From: Terebella lapidaria
Lineage: Eukaryota > Annelida > Polychaeta > Terebellida > Terebellidae
Direction: 5' to 3'
DNA length: 64,000 nt
Assembly (NCBI GenBank): GCA_949152475.1
Contig: OX424570.1
Span: 19,154,694 to 19,218,693, forward strand
Part shown: piece after piece, positions 63,301-64,000 of the stretch
How positions within the stretch are numbered: position 1 is the stretch's first letter
Layout of the letters: the number at the start of each line of letters is the position of its first letter
Notes under the pieces: generated by a model
Told to the model about the DNA's origin: nothing
What the model saw: only the letters and a program-made list of their open reading frames with translations
The model's database searches: none
Program-made: the position numbers and the translations under genes

Positions 63301-64000
63301 CAGTCGGCATGAACGTCACAGGGTCTTTCATTGGGTTCTTGAATGTGTCGTTTGGAGGCCTGAAGGTAGATTATGTATGTCTCAATGGCCGGATTATAAA
63401 TATTTCAAGTTCCTGTAGATTGCAGATGGATTTGGTTTACGACTTCGGCGAAAAGGCCTTTCCCTCTATCCATATCATCCTACAAGTGTAACGAGTCCTT
63501 CATAATCTGTATTGATCCATCATTGTCAGTATCGTGAGCTGGGACATTTCCTAACTTTTCCTAAGAGATTTCAAACTACAGTCAATAATTCATGATCAAT
63601 ACCTTAAATGAATTACTCTAGTATGATATATGACTGATACAAAGCTGGCATGTTACATAAGAACATTTACGAAACTATTTATTGCTAGTGTCAGAAAGTT
63701 GATTTGTGACACCAAGACAATAAATGACGTTATCAACATTGCAAGAGGACACCATCGGAACTAAACCTAAATACTCATAACGGGATTAATCATGCTGGAC
63801 AAAGTCCTCGAGGCAGAATAGTCTGATGTTTTTCACACAGTTAGATGGCTTCAATTCCATCTTAATGAGTGATGCAATTCGAGCCTAATTCAGGATTTAC
63901 AGAACGTCCGTTCAGAAAAGGAAACTCCTTTTCATTTTTTTGCCATTGTAAGCTATGAAAAATATGTACCGGTATTTCACTTCTGGGAAAAATGTGATCT
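60311..64000. other. No confident gene or repeat
   Basis: AT-rich, apparently single-copy sequence. A G-rich stretch lies near 60670-60690. Several frames of 60-80 codons exist on both strands (for example 61250-61492, 61591-61806 and 62859-63044 minus; 63309-63491 plus), but none has a recognised domain or supporting splice sites. Confidence 0.4.

Noticed and set aside
63309..63491. 60-codon frame with several NxS/T sites
   Set aside because: Short, no homologous family recognised, no splice or start support.
1..64000. tRNA, rRNA or CRISPR arrays
   Set aside because: No cloverleaf-like A/B-box pair, rRNA segment or regularly spaced short repeat with unique spacers was seen. Direct repeats here are kilobase-scale or minisatellite.

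Overview
This window looks like nuclear DNA of an invertebrate animal, most likely a lophotrochozoan and perhaps a gastropod mollusc. That placement is inferred from the AT-rich composition, the short phase-1 introns with GT/AG borders, LDL-receptor class A and PAN/apple-type exons, LINE tails ending in (ATT)n, and dispersed repeats of a kind common in mollusc introns. No prokaryotic operons, rRNA, tRNA or CRISPR arrays were seen. Almost all long frames are chance or repeat-derived, so the gene content is small.

Left part (1-8.3 kb): four diverged copies of a dispersed repeat (about 1.5, 2.3, 7.8 and 8.3 kb) and an AT-rich minisatellite built from palindromic half-units (1779-2226). The only gene I am confident of is here: the 3' part of a plus-strand gene with three LDLa domains, each on its own 1-1 phase exon (3998-4108, 4331-4441, 4588-4704), then a short charged terminal exon with stop (4898-4980) and a poly(A) signal at 5074. 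A signal-peptide exon at 2549-2596 may be its start. On the minus strand, 7143-6902 is a probable PAN/apple-type terminal exon.

Centre (about 8.4-50.2 kb): one large, nested array of direct repeats. A core block of about 200-250 bp recurs at least 20 times, always on the plus strand, on average about 1.9 kb apart. Satellite blocks accompany it. Higher-order structure is superimposed: an 11-kb tandem duplication (copy A 15205-26166, copy B 26308-37686), then about three 3.7-4.8 kb higher-order units (37.7-50.2 kb). Inside the 11-kb duplication a patch of about 2.9 kb is about 99% identical while its flanks are nearer 90-94%, which suggests gene conversion or a second, recent exchange. The paralogous copies give empty-site evidence for insertions: a TA-flanked foldback element (16683-17224), a TTAA-flanked element (36292-36998) and a SINE/LINE-tail insertion with a TAACT duplication (18851-19070, in both copies).

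Right part (50.2-64 kb): mostly single-copy. It holds candidate exons of an unrecognised plus-strand gene (50937-51104 with a Kozak start and strong donor; 53346-53606 with stop; poly(A) signal 53931), a LINE 3' remnant (about 55300-55436), and a second, unrelated tandem repeat of about 0.9 kb units (57193-60310) whose middle unit carries a TTAA-flanked 429-bp element absent from its neighbours. From 60.3 to 64 kb nothing convincing was found.

Best candidate for something new: the 42-kb nested array with internal homogenisation and several apparently non-autonomous transposons trapped in it. Its coding status is unresolved. Shared short reading frames and splice-like borders recur, but hand counts of substitutions by codon position show no third-position excess.
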